From Teredinibacter sp. KSP-S5-2 (lineage in GTDB: Bacteria; Pseudomonadota; Gammaproteobacteria; Pseudomonadales; Cellvibrionaceae), in assembly GCF_032773895.1 (NCBI RefSeq), contig NZ_CP120416.1:4121001-4185000 (forward strand): a stretch of DNA of 64,000 nucleotides, given 5' to 3'. The notes under the pieces are model-generated. The model was given only the letters and a program-made list of their open reading frames with translations, had not been told where the DNA came from and made no database searches. Below, piece by piece: positions 1 through 7,966 of the stretch. Each line of letters opens with the position of its first letter. The first letter of the stretch is position 1. Position numbers and translations under genes: made by a program.

Positions 1-189
1 CAGATCAACGATCTCCTTACGGGATATTTCCCCTGCCCGCCGAATCACATCCAAAACAATTCGTCGGTTATATGGCGCACTGGATTGCTGGCTTGTGCCT
101 CTTGATACCATTAACTCCCCCAAAATCCTGATTTGATAATTATTAAAGCCCGTGCTGGAAATCTTCGTACCACGTTCCAGCAAATTCAC
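1..189 (-). CDS. ROK-family transcriptional regulator, N-terminal fragment
   Basis: Partial gene running off the left edge of the window; the 63 visible codons read toward position 1. The segment GTSQQSSAPYNRR followed by IVLDVIRRAGEISRKEIVDL matches the winged-helix N-terminus of ROK-family repressors (NagC/Mlc relatives), which bind DNA and release it on sensing a sugar. A GTG at 187-189 gives the longest start that follows an in-frame stop. An in-frame ATG at 109-111 is the alternative, leaving the HTH intact. It is divergent from a PfkB sugar kinase and an FHS permease, so it is probably the local repressor of that cassette. The sugar-sensing ROK domain lies outside the window, so the ligand cannot be inferred. 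Confidence 0.72.
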   Translation of the reverse strand, partial: MNLLERGTKISSTGFNNYQIRILGELMVSRGTSQQSSAPYNRRIVLDVIRRAGEISRKEIVDL

Positions 190-312
190 TTCTATTGTTA
201 GATGAGTTTCCGATCAATGAAACAAAGGCTGTGTCGGTGTGTTCTAGCCGTATTCGAAAGGAATATTAGTGGATTATAACTTAATCAACCTAAGCCGATA
301 AGATATCTATCA

Positions 313-341
313 AATAAATACATCTAATGATTGTATTTATT
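313..341. promoter_or_regulatory. Candidate operator palindrome of the sugar cassette
   Basis: Perfect 9-bp inverted repeat AATAAATAC / GTATTTATT separated by 11 bp, in the AT-rich region between the divergent ROK regulator and sugar kinase. ROK repressors bind AT-rich palindromes of roughly this size, so this is a plausible operator. AT-rich palindromes also arise by chance, and no promoter elements were fixed around it. Confidence 0.35.
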
Positions 342-488
342 GACAAGAACATTATAAATCGCTTAAATGTCTATCAACACAGGCTGTTTTTTTGCACTAG
401 AGGCAGAACGACCCCTTTTATCAGCTGTCGAGCTTCTCTCTGCGAACAACAGACAAACTAGCAAATCATCTCAGGAGCTTTTGCAGTA

Positions 489-1442
489 ATGAGTCCTAGT
501 TCTCCCAAACTCACCATCATTGGCGATGTTGGCGTCGATGTTATCCTTGGGCCAATTAACGACTGGCCAGAAATCGGTACCGAAACCATTACTGAAAAAC
601 ATGAACTCAGGCCTGGTGGTTCGGCATGTAATACCGCTCTAGCATTAAACTATGTGGGAGGTGAGTACACCTTGCTTTCCCTGGTTGGCAACAATCACTT
701 TGGTAAATGGCTCTCATCTCACTTTGCCAATACCAACAGCTATTTCAGCGAGTGCAATCAACCGACAACAATGTCTGTTTGTTTAACTCACTCCTGCTCT
801 GAACGCACTATTTTTACAACCAAGGGGCACCTTGAGCATATGGAATACGAGCACGCGGTCGCCAGATTGGCCCCTGCTCAGTCAGACAAGGATATTGTTT
901 TACTTACCGGCGTATTCCTGACCCCCAAACTCCGAACCACCTATATCCAACTCCTTAAGCATCTTCATGATCTGGGTTATCAAGTTGCGCTGGATACTGG
1001 CTGGCCCACGGGAGGATGGAACGCTGAAGTTCGACGTGAAGTTCTGGAATGGCTACCCTACATTAACCACCTACTGGTAAATAAAATCGAAGCGTTTAAC
1101 TTAGCCGACACACAAGACATATCCGCAGCAATGGATATGATCCATGAATGCATGCCTGAAGGCGCTACCCTGGTAGTCAAACTGGGCTCCGAAGGTTCAA
1201 TGGGAAGGCAAAACGGCAACACAGTTACCGCCAAGGCTCAGCCCGTTGAAGTACAAGACTCGATCGGTGCAGGAGACTCCTTTAATGCAGGCTATCTTCA
1301 CGCACGCATTCTCGGATTAGACTTGTACACATCATTGGAAACCGGTTGCAATCTGGCTTCCACAGTCATCAGTCGAAGCCCAAGAGGCGATATTCGCGAC
1401 GGTGAACTGGCAGTGCTGGCAGAAACTAAAATTACAGCTTAA
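489..1442 (+). CDS. PfkB-family carbohydrate kinase
   Basis: 317-residue cytoplasmic sugar kinase of the ribokinase/PfkB family, which phosphorylates a sugar or sugar derivative with ATP. The N-terminal PfkB signature is seen as RPGGSACNTALAL near residues 41-53. The C-terminal signature QDSIGAGDSFNAGY lies at 256-269, with the expected catalytic aspartate at D263. The length is normal for the family. The ATG is preceded by AGGAG about 11 bases upstream. It is 29 bp ahead of an FHS permease and divergent from a ROK regulator, an arrangement typical of a single-sugar uptake and phosphorylation cassette. The substrate (fructose, 2-keto-3-deoxygluconate, a nucleoside or another sugar) cannot be told from sequence alone. 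Confidence 0.85.
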   Translation: MSPSSPKLTIIGDVGVDVILGPINDWPEIGTETITEKHELRPGGSACNTALALNYVGGEYTLLSLVGNNHFGKWLSSHFANTNSYFSECNQPTTMSVCLTHSCSERTIFTTKGHLEHMEYEHAVARLAPAQSDKDIVLLTGVFLTPKLRTTYIQLLKHLHDLGYQVALDTGWPTGGWNAEVRREVLEWLPYINHLLVNKIEAFNLADTQDISAAMDMIHECMPEGATLVVKLGSEGSMGRQNGNTVTAKAQPVEVQDSIGAGDSFNAGYLHARILGLDLYTSLETGCNLASTVISRSPRGDIRDGELAVLAETKITA

Positions 1443-1471
1443 ATTATCCGTTCTTCAACGAGGCTAAGGCT

Positions 1472-2734
1472 ATGAAAAACAATAATATGATCGTACTCTT
1501 CATCCTCTGCCTGTGGTTTGTCATTTCGTTTGTCACCAATATTTTAGGGCCCTTGATGCCACTAATTATTGAGGGCTTTGAAATCAACAACACCATGGCG
1601 GGCTTTCTTCCGTTTTCTTTCTTCCTAGCCTACTTTTTGGTGTCGATCCCGGCAGGTGCGATGACAGAATCTATCGGCCCGAAAAAAGCCATGCTTCTAG
1701 CATTTAGCGTCAACTTGATAGGCACGGCAATTTTTTCAATCTTCCCTGTTTATGGTGCAGCACTAATCGCTCTATTCTTCATAGGAATGGGCATGGCGAT
1801 GCTTCAGGTAATCATCAATCCGCTAATGCGTACTGCTGGCGGTGAAGCCCATTTCGCCTTCTTCTCTGTTATGGGACAGTTGGTATTTGGTCTGGCCTCA
1901 TTTGTTAGTCCGTTTGTTTTCTCTGCTCTTATGGCCGAAATTGCGAAAGGTGACGCCAGCGCAATTGCGCAAACAGTTGCTAGCCTGACTCCTGAAAATC
2001 TTGGCTGGGTTTCATTCTACTGGCTGTTTGCTGTGATCTTTATTGTCGTACTGGCAATAATTTCACAAATGAACATCCCTCGCCTTCAAGTTGCCAGCGA
2101 TGAGCTTTCCAGCCCAGCTGATGTTTATATTCAGCTATTGAAAAAGCCACAAGTGATCCTGTTTGCACTCGGTATCGCTGCATATGTGGGCACAGAACAA
2201 GCATTAGCGAATTGGATGTCACAATATTTGTCAACGCACCATGGTGTTGACCCAACTAAAGAAGGTGCTCAAGCAGTTGGACTTTTTTGGGGACTGATGT
2301 CACTAGGTTGTATCTTAGGCCTGGGCCTGCTGAAACTACTGGACTCAAAGGTTGTTTTACGACTTTTCACGCTAGTTGCCATGTGCTGCTTGGCGGCAGC
2401 AGTTTTCGGTAGCAAGGAGATCGCTCTAATGGCCTTCCCTGCAACCGGCTTTTTCATCTCAGTCATGTTCTCTGTGATATTCTCTCTCGCACTGAACTCC
2501 AGTAAAGACCACCACGGGGCCTTCTCAGGCATTTTATGTTCAGGTATTTTTGGCGGAGCCTTGTTACCCCTCATTGTGGGTATCGCTGGTGATTTATACG
2601 GCCTGAAAGTTGCCTTGGTATTGCTTTATATCCCACTCGGCTTCATTCTAAGTATCTCTTTCTGGGCTAAGCCTCTTATCAATAACGAAACAATTTCATT
2701 AAGCAAGCTGTTCGGCAAAGAGGCCAACACCTAA
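1472..2734 (+). CDS. MFS sugar permease, FHS (FucP/GluP-like) family
   Basis: 420-residue inner-membrane transporter with about 12 hydrophobic segments, probably a sugar:H+ symporter. The N-terminal half carries PAGAMTESIGPKKAM, a variant of the MFS loop 2-3 motif. The second half has YVGTEQALANWMSQYL, characteristic of the fucose-galactose-glucose (FHS) branch. INPLMR in the middle of the N-half also fits that branch. It is co-directional with the PfkB kinase upstream, 29 bp apart, and the pair ends at a clear terminator. The likely job is import of the sugar phosphorylated by the kinase, under control of the divergent ROK repressor. Substrate not assignable. Confidence 0.85.
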   Translation: MKNNNMIVLFILCLWFVISFVTNILGPLMPLIIEGFEINNTMAGFLPFSFFLAYFLVSIPAGAMTESIGPKKAMLLAFSVNLIGTAIFSIFPVYGAALIALFFIGMGMAMLQVIINPLMRTAGGEAHFAFFSVMGQLVFGLASFVSPFVFSALMAEIAKGDASAIAQTVASLTPENLGWVSFYWLFAVIFIVVLAIISQMNIPRLQVASDELSSPADVYIQLLKKPQVILFALGIAAYVGTEQALANWMSQYLSTHHGVDPTKEGAQAVGLFWGLMSLGCILGLGLLKLLDSKVVLRLFTLVAMCCLAAAVFGSKEIALMAFPATGFFISVMFSVIFSLALNSSKDHHGAFSGILCSGIFGGALLPLIVGIAGDLYGLKVALVLLYIPLGFILSISFWAKPLINNETISLSKLFGKEANT

Positions 2735-2772
2735 GAAAGCTAAACACCAAAACCCGGATTAGAATTATTCGA

Positions 2773-2800
2773 AGCCCCTCTCCACGAGGGGCTTTTTATT
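2773..2800 (+). terminator. Rho-independent terminator of the sugar cassette
   Basis: Stem AGCCCCTC / GAGGGGCT with a five-base loop, followed by TTTTTATT, about 40 bp after the permease stop codon. Confidence 0.9.
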
Positions 2801-3185
2801 TACCCGCCATCAAGACTGAAAACAAGAATAAAAAGATCTTTTTCACAATAAACATCAAAAAATTTAAAAAAATATCACCCTGGATTAATTAATCTATTAA
2901 TTCTCAGTTTTTTTAAATTTTGTTCTAAAAAATCAGGGTTAAGTAAAAATATTGGTAATTGGAGTACCTCTGTTGTGGTATTTCTCAGTAGGCCAGCAAA
3001 ATCAGACGTCTATATCCTCGCGTTTTCACATAAGCGAGCCGCCTTCCATTCCAAAATGACACTGAAATTAACTTGCGAACAACTGAGTCACTATATTAAA
3101 TATAAATAGGAACTTTCTAATAAACACATACTACAGGGTAAATGCTACTATTTACCTACAGATGAGTTTTACTTGAGACATTTTT
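2801..3185. other. AT-rich intergenic region, no gene seen
   Basis: About 385 bp of AT-rich sequence between the permease terminator and the next gene. I found no ORF with a convincing ribosome binding site and no strong hairpin. It probably holds the promoter of the gene starting at 3186. Confidence 0.5.
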
Positions 3186-3677
3186 GTGGCGATTCAAGAC
3201 GACTGGTCTCATCCGGAAATGCTTTACACCCTATACACAGGCATAGTGACGGGAGAAGAGCTTTTAGAGACCGCATTAAAGAAAAGTGGCGACCCTCGCT
3301 TTGATGATGTGAAATACATCATCGGGGATTGGACGGAAGCGTTGCTTTCTTATGTCTCTGCGGAAGAGATCAAGCAGTTAGTTGCCTACCACAAAGGCAT
3401 GACCAAGACCTGCCCTTACGCCAAACTTGCCACAGTCGTAAATCGTGATAGAAGCGGAAATGCTTTAGCCGCTTGGTACAAATTACTCTGTGAAAACCTT
3501 CCCTGGGATGTCGAGATTTTCTACACCCTAGAGGATGCCGAAGAGTGGCTGGAAGCTCCAATCCCTCGTCGGCTCCTTAACGAATATGCAGCACTACACG
3601 TCGCTCCCCAGGATGACGACGATGCTCCCATAGATACACACCCTGCCACGTCCCAAGAGCGAGACGTCCGTCCATAA
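3186..3677 (+). CDS. Uncharacterised protein, possible STAS/SpoIIAA-like fold
   Basis: 163-residue soluble protein with no signal peptide or membrane segment. The start is GTG; an in-frame TGA 12 bases upstream rules out longer forms. Alternating strands and helices around IIGDWTEALLSYVSAEEIKQL and the later SGNALAAWYKLLCENLPWDVEIFYTLEDAEEWL resemble SpoIIAA-like/STAS-like proteins of marine gammaproteobacteria. I base this on overall pattern only and have no diagnostic motif. The last 34 codons overlap the conserved 3' end of yjbQ on the other strand, and this tail is low-complexity (QDDDDAPIDTHPATS). The tail may therefore be a read-through extension rather than part of the fold. Function unknown. 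Confidence 0.55.
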   Translation: MAIQDDWSHPEMLYTLYTGIVTGEELLETALKKSGDPRFDDVKYIIGDWTEALLSYVSAEEIKQLVAYHKGMTKTCPYAKLATVVNRDRSGNALAAWYKLLCENLPWDVEIFYTLEDAEEWLEAPIPRRLLNEYAALHVAPQDDDDAPIDTHPATSQERDVRP

Positions 3678-4002
3678 CCGGAATAGACAAGCTTGTAGCC
3701 GTAAGTGTCGCCTTAATATGCGCAGGCATATCATCCGCCCCCTCCAGAGTATGGGTGTAAAGTGGGTCATTCTCCGGCACCAGCCGGTTTAACCAGGCCT
3801 CCAAATCACGTTGCGCAGACGGGTCATAATTCTCCTGAATGATTAAGCTTGCAGAAGTATGCTGAACAAACAGCGTGCACAAACCTTCACCCCGGCTTTC
3901 TCTCCCCTCTGAACTCGCCCACTCATCGACTCTAGGTGTAATAAGATGGGTAAAACTAAACAACCCTTGTGAACGAACAGGCACCGACAAAACAGCTATC
4001 AC
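3577..4002 (-). CDS. yjbQ: YjbQ family protein (UPF0047, secondary thiamine-phosphate synthase type)
   Basis: 141-residue protein of the YjbQ/UPF0047 family. Visible family motifs are LFVQHTSASLIIQENYDP near residues 44-61, GADDMPAHIKATL near 88-100, and the C-terminal DGRLALGTWQGVYLWEHRR. Family members have weak thiamine-phosphate synthase activity, but their main role is unsettled. The length matches the family (about 130-140). It is convergent with the preceding gene and overlaps its last 101 bp. The conserved motifs of this family sit in the overlap, so this strand is the constrained one there. Confidence 0.88.
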   Translation of the reverse strand: MIAVLSVPVRSQGLFSFTHLITPRVDEWASSEGRESRGEGLCTLFVQHTSASLIIQENYDPSAQRDLEAWLNRLVPENDPLYTHTLEGADDMPAHIKATLTATSLSIPVMDGRLALGTWQGVYLWEHRRHPGERRVVLHIR

Positions 4003-4125
4003 ACTTTTCTCCTTAATTTATCGTGACTTCTTACTATATCACTCTACAATTACCCCGGAAAAATTATCATTCCCAGACTCACCCTCTTCGTCTCCACTTT
4101 TAACAGAATTAAAGGAAAAAGCTTA

Positions 4126-5955
4126 ATGTTTGGCTTTTTTGAAAAACTTGTTGCTCCATTTCCGTCCAATGATCCAGAACAACCACCCAGTTCCCTGGTG
4201 GCATTTTGCCTACATTACTGCAAAGGCTCCGGTAGATATTTGTTTTTAATGGCACTGTTAACCGGTGCTATTGCGATATTGGAAGTCTCCCTATTTGATT
4301 TTCTCGGGGAGTTGATTGATATCCTCAATAGCAGCAAGCCCGAAACACTACTCAGCGAACATAGCTCACTATTTGTCACCTATGGCACGGTGGTATTAGT
4401 TCTTTTACCTATTTCCGTGTTAATCCGCTCATTGGTTGTTCATCAAACCCTACTTGGTAATTTCCCAATGCGAATTCGCTGGCAAGCTCATCGCCACTTG
4501 CTTGGGCAAAGCATGAGCTTTTATCAACATGAATTTGCGGGACGTGTTGCAACCAAGGTGATGCAAACATCGCTATCCGTTCGTGAAAGCGTAATGAAGT
4601 TATTGGATGTATTGCTGTATATATTAATTTACTTTTCCAGTGTGGTAGTGCTTGCCGCCAGTCTCGATCTTCGTCTGGCCCTACCATTGATTGGCTGGCT
4701 CATCGCCTATTGCACTATTTTGTATTATTTTTTGCCCCGACTTAAAAATATTGCTCAACGACAAGCCGATGCCCGTTCTGAAATGACTGGAAGAATCGTC
4801 GATACTTACACCAATATTTCAACGGTAAAACTGTTCTCTCATTCACGCAGAGAGGAAAATTACGCAAAAGAAGGAATGAAAAATTTCCTCACAACTGTCT
4901 ACCCTCAGATGCGTTTAGCCACGGGTTTGGATGTAATTGTCTGGTTATCTAATGCGGGACTGATTGCTTCAACCGTTTTTATTTCGGTGTGGCGGTGGAT
5001 GGAAGGTAGTATCACAACCGGAGCTATCGCCGCAGCCATTGCTTTAGTACTGCGTTTGTACAGCATATCGCAATGGGTAATGTGGGAGATATCCGGCCTG
5101 TTCGAAAGCATAGGTACGACTACAGACGGCATGAATACGCTTTCCCAGCCGAAAGAGGTGCAAGATACACCACAATCCAACCCGATCCAATTAACTCAGG
5201 GAGCCATTAGTTTTACCCACGCTTGTTTTCACTACGGCAAGGGAAGTGGCGTAATCGACGACTTGAATATTGATATTAAACCTGGAGAGAAAATTGGTTT
5301 GGTTGGCCGATCCGGTGCCGGGAAATCCACATTGGTAAACCTGCTTCTCCGTTTTTATGATGTCGAACAGGGCACAGTTACCATTGACGGACAAAATGTC
5401 AGTGATGTGCAACAGGAAAGCCTCAGAGCACAAATTGCGATGGTGACTCAGGACACTTCGCTTCTGCATCGCTCGGTTCGAGAAAATATTTTATATGGCA
5501 AGCCGGACGCAACCGATGAAGAAATGATTGAAGCTGCAAAACAGGCTAAAGCCCATGAATTTATTTTAGGCCTTAGCGACCCATCAGGCAGAACTGGTTA
5601 CGACGCACATGTCGGCGAACGTGGCGTCACGCTTTCTGGCGGTCAACGCCAGCGAATAGCAATAGCCCGGGTATTACTGAAAAATGCGCCAATTCTTATT
5701 TTGGATGAAGCCACCTCCGCACTGGATTCAGAAGTGGAAACCGCGATTCAGGAAAACCTGTATAAATTAATGGAAGGCAAAACAGTCATTGCCATTGCCC
5801 ACCGACTGTCCACCATCGCGGCTTTGGATAGGTTAATTGTGATGGACAAGGGCAATATTATAGAGCAGGGTTCTCACCAGGAATTGATTAAACAAAAAGG
5901 AACCTACGCACAGTTGTGGGCACACCAATCAGGTGGTTTCCTTGGTGAAAACTAA
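4126..5955 (+). CDS. ABC exporter, fused membrane and ATPase domains
   Basis: 609-residue half-transporter of the type IV exporter class. Residues about 30-330 carry six membrane segments, and the nucleotide-binding domain occupies about 355-600. Visible motifs are Walker A GRSGAGKST (about 394), signature LSGGQRQR (about 503), Walker B ILILDEATSALDSE (about 523) and the H-loop AHRLST. All key ATPase residues are present, so it should be active as a homodimer. It stands alone, with no adjacent periplasmic adaptor, so it is more like MsbA/multidrug or small-molecule exporters than a type I secretion system. The substrate is not predictable. Confidence 0.88.
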   Translation: MFGFFEKLVAPFPSNDPEQPPSSLVAFCLHYCKGSGRYLFLMALLTGAIAILEVSLFDFLGELIDILNSSKPETLLSEHSSLFVTYGTVVLVLLPISVLIRSLVVHQTLLGNFPMRIRWQAHRHLLGQSMSFYQHEFAGRVATKVMQTSLSVRESVMKLLDVLLYILIYFSSVVVLAASLDLRLALPLIGWLIAYCTILYYFLPRLKNIAQRQADARSEMTGRIVDTYTNISTVKLFSHSRREENYAKEGMKNFLTTVYPQMRLATGLDVIVWLSNAGLIASTVFISVWRWMEGSITTGAIAAAIALVLRLYSISQWVMWEISGLFESIGTTTDGMNTLSQPKEVQDTPQSNPIQLTQGAISFTHACFHYGKGSGVIDDLNIDIKPGEKIGLVGRSGAGKSTLVNLLLRFYDVEQGTVTIDGQNVSDVQQESLRAQIAMVTQDTSLLHRSVRENILYGKPDATDEEMIEAAKQAKAHEFILGLSDPSGRTGYDAHVGERGVTLSGGQRQRIAIARVLLKNAPILILDEATSALDSEVETAIQENLYKLMEGKTVIAIAHRLSTIAALDRLIVMDKGNIIEQGSHQELIKQKGTYAQLWAHQSGGFLGEN

Positions 5956-5969
5956 CGCTTAATAAAATA

Positions 5970-5997
5970 CAAAAAATAATGGGGCGCAATACGCCCC
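5970..5997 (-). terminator. Terminator of the 47-residue ORF
   Basis: Read on the minus strand: stem GGGGCG / CGCCCC with a five-base loop, followed by ATTATTTTTTG. It lies 38 bp beyond the stop codon of the small ORF at 6035-6178. On the plus strand there is no U-tract, so it serves the minus-strand gene better than the ABC exporter. Confidence 0.8.
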
Positions 5998-6034
5998 ACA
6001 GACCCAATAACTTAATCAATCAGAAAATATTACT

Positions 6035-6178
6035 TCAAGCAGGCAATCGACTTTTAACGACGCATGCCAAATCTCCGTAGTAGTTATTACTGTAGTTACA
6101 CTGCATCCCTTTTACGGAATGACTTTGAGCCTTCTGCTTAGCGCTACTTTGTCGTCTGGGTTTATTTACTCGTTTCAT
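6035..6178 (-). CDS. Small basic protein, 47 residues, unknown
   Basis: A short ORF with the marks of a real gene: an excellent ribosome binding site (GGAGGAAAGAAT directly before the ATG) and a rho-independent terminator 38 bp after the stop. The N-terminal half is very basic and Ser/Gln-rich (KRVNKPRRQSSAKQKAQSHS). The C-terminal half contains two cysteines, C26 and C39, separated by NYSNNYYGDLA. There is no signal peptide or membrane segment. It lies downstream of oxyR on the same strand, 87 bp after the oxyR stop. The pattern of a basic leader plus a Cys/Tyr/Asn-rich core could suit a zinc-ribbon-less nucleic-acid binder, a toxin-like peptide or a modified peptide precursor, but I recognise no family. 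Confidence 0.55.
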   Translation of the reverse strand: MKRVNKPRRQSSAKQKAQSHSVKGMQCNYSNNYYGDLACVVKSRLPA

Positions 6179-6265
6179 ATTCTTTCCTCCATCAGCTGGC
6201 CGACAGAATGTCAGTCAGTTAAATGTCTGTAAATTGAAAAAAAATGAATGAGTAAATCGATTTTG

Positions 6266-7186
6266 TTAAACTTTCGCTCGAATCACACCTAGATGTTCAT
6301 CCAATTGGGCGCGGAACAACTTCATCAATAACTGAATATTATTCACACCGGCATAATTCAAGCGCGTAATAAATGCGATCTTTCGATGAGGGCCTGGCTC
6401 ATTTAGATGAACTGCTCGCAAGGCCGAGTGCTCTTTTAATATTTGAGGCAAAGCCATATGTGGCACCAGCGTACTCCCCATTTTGCCTTCCACCATATGA
6501 ATCAGGGTTCCCAAGCTGGTACCCGCCAAGGCTTCCGAACTGGTACTCGGCTGTAATTTACAGGCTGCCAGGGCGTGATCTTTTAAACAGTGGCCATCTT
6601 TAAGCAGCAATAATGACCCAGGGTCCAATTGATCGCTACGTAGTTCATCTGCCTCGGCATAGGGCAAGTCGTGATGGCATATAAGATAAAAATCTTCTTG
6701 CCAGAATTCAAAAGCGTGTAAGCCATCTAAGGCATAAGGTAGCGCCAACACAGCCGTATCCAATTCCCCTCGCCGCACCATATCCACCAGAACATGGGAT
6801 TGCTCTTCGATGATCGTCAGCCGCAGTTGTGGGTACTGTTCACGTAAGGCCGGAAGCACCACAGGTAATAAAAAAGGGGCAATAGTGGGAATCACCCCCA
6901 TTGAAATCGGGTAGGAGAGCGGCTGCTTTTCGCTTTGAGCCAACAAGGCCAACTCATCCACTTGCATACGAATGGACTGGGCCTTCTCCAGCACCAACTG
7001 ACCGATAGGCGTGGTCATGACACTTTTATTGTCCCGCTCAAATAGCTGTATGCCCAACTGGGACTCCAGCTCGGAGATTGCCGAACTCAGTGCTGACTGA
7101 GATACAGAGCAAGCCTCTGCCGCCTTCTTAAAGTGCTTGGTCTTATCTACAGCCAGGGCGTAATGAAGCTGTTTGAGGGTAATCAT
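6266..7186 (-). CDS. oxyR: Hydrogen peroxide-sensing LysR regulator OxyR
   Basis: 306-residue LysR-type activator. The N-terminal winged helix covers residues 1-60 (SQSALSSAISELESQLGIQLFERDNK). The two redox cysteines that form the regulatory disulfide are visible at C200 and C209 in KDGHCLKDHALAAC, almost exactly the spacing of E. coli C199/C208. GTSLGTLIHMV also fits OxyR. It is divergent from ahpC-ahpF, its classic targets, with about 160 bp between them. Peroxide oxidation should convert it to an activator of ahpCF. Length and motifs are complete. Confidence 0.95.
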   Translation of the reverse strand: MITLKQLHYALAVDKTKHFKKAAEACSVSQSALSSAISELESQLGIQLFERDNKSVMTTPIGQLVLEKAQSIRMQVDELALLAQSEKQPLSYPISMGVIPTIAPFLLPVVLPALREQYPQLRLTIIEEQSHVLVDMVRRGELDTAVLALPYALDGLHAFEFWQEDFYLICHHDLPYAEADELRSDQLDPGSLLLLKDGHCLKDHALAACKLQPSTSSEALAGTSLGTLIHMVEGKMGSTLVPHMALPQILKEHSALRAVHLNEPGPHRKIAFITRLNYAGVNNIQLLMKLFRAQLDEHLGVIRAKV

Positions 7187-7203
7187 AGTCCACCTTCAAT
7201 TTT

Positions 7204-7232
7204 ATCGAACGACATAATCAATTTTATTCGAT
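7204..7232. promoter_or_regulatory. Candidate regulatory palindrome between oxyR and ahpC
   Basis: Inverted repeat ATCGAA / TTCGAT with 17 bp between arms, just upstream of the oxyR start and within the shared oxyR-ahpC intergenic region. Spacing and AT-rich character suit an OxyR tetramer footprint, although the classic ATAG/CTAT half-sites are not clearly present. Low-confidence assignment. Confidence 0.35.
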
Positions 7233-7345
7233 TTTAAAGATCATTCAAGCTCTTTACCATGCACTCATGTTTTCAACAGGTGCAATCAAGCAGTCAACGC
7301 ACCGAACTAAATGAATCAAAAACTGAACCCAAGAGGAAATGAGAC

Positions 7346-7909
7346 ATGGCAAAAATCAATCAGACAATCCCAGAGTTTAAGGCTGAAGCGTTTCACAACG
7401 GCGAATTCAAAACTATTACTTCCGATGACGTGAAAGGCAAATGGTCGATCTTTTTGTTCTACCCAGCCGACTTTACCTTTGTCTGCCCAACTGAATTGGA
7501 AGACATGGCGAAGTACTACGACGAGTTGCAATCTCTGGGCGTGGAAGTCTACTCCGTATCAACAGATACCCACTTTGTGCATAAAGCATGGCATGACACC
7601 AGCGAAGCCATTGGTAAAATCAAGTACCCAATGATTGGCGACCCAACCGGCACCATTACACGCGGCTTCGACGTGATGATTGAAGAAGAAGCTTTGGCTC
7701 TTCGCGGAACCTTCCTGGCAGACCCAGAAGGCGTAATCAAGGTAGCTGAAATCCACGATTTGGGGATTGGTCGCTCGGCAAAAGACATGGTACGCAAAGT
7801 CAAAGCCGCGCAATACGTAGCCAGCCACGATGGTGAAGTATGTCCTGCGGCATGGGAACAAGGCCAGGAAACATTGAAACCCAGCCTGGACCTTGTCGGC
7901 AAAATCTAA
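7346..7909 (+). CDS. ahpC: Alkyl hydroperoxide reductase peroxidase subunit AhpC
   Basis: 187-residue typical 2-Cys peroxiredoxin that reduces H2O2, organic hydroperoxides and peroxynitrite in the cytoplasm. The peroxidatic cysteine is C47 in [13 protein letters not shown] and the resolving cysteine is C166 in GEVCPAAW. Length equals that of the E. coli enzyme. An AAGAGGAAATGAGAC stretch gives a good ribosome binding site before ATG. It is followed after 57 bp by ahpF, its dedicated reductase, and is divergent from oxyR, so peroxide-inducible expression is expected. A GC-rich UUCG hairpin sits between ahpC and ahpF and may lower ahpF expression relative to ahpC. Confidence 0.97.
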   Translation: MAKINQTIPEFKAEAFHNGEFKTITSDDVKGKWSIFLFYPADFTFVCPTELEDMAKYYDELQSLGVEVYSVSTDTHFVHKAWHDTSEAIGKIKYPMIGDPTGTITRGFDVMIEEEALALRGTFLADPEGVIKVAEIHDLGIGRSAKDMVRKVKAAQYVASHDGEVCPAAWEQGQETLKPSLDLVGKI

Positions 7910-7919
7910 ATAACAAAAC

Positions 7920-7937
7920 GGGGCAGTTCGCTGCCCC
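7920..7937 (+). promoter_or_regulatory. UUCG-tetraloop hairpin in the ahpC-ahpF intercistronic gap
   Basis: GGGGCAG-TTCG-CTGCCCC: a perfect 7-bp GC-rich stem capped by the extra-stable UUCG tetraloop, 10 bp after the ahpC stop. No U-run follows, so it is unlikely to terminate fully. It is better read as an mRNA-stabilising or partial-attenuation element that sets AhpC above AhpF. Confidence 0.7.
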
Positions 7938-7966
7938 TAGCACAGCTTACTAATAGGAAATAAACC

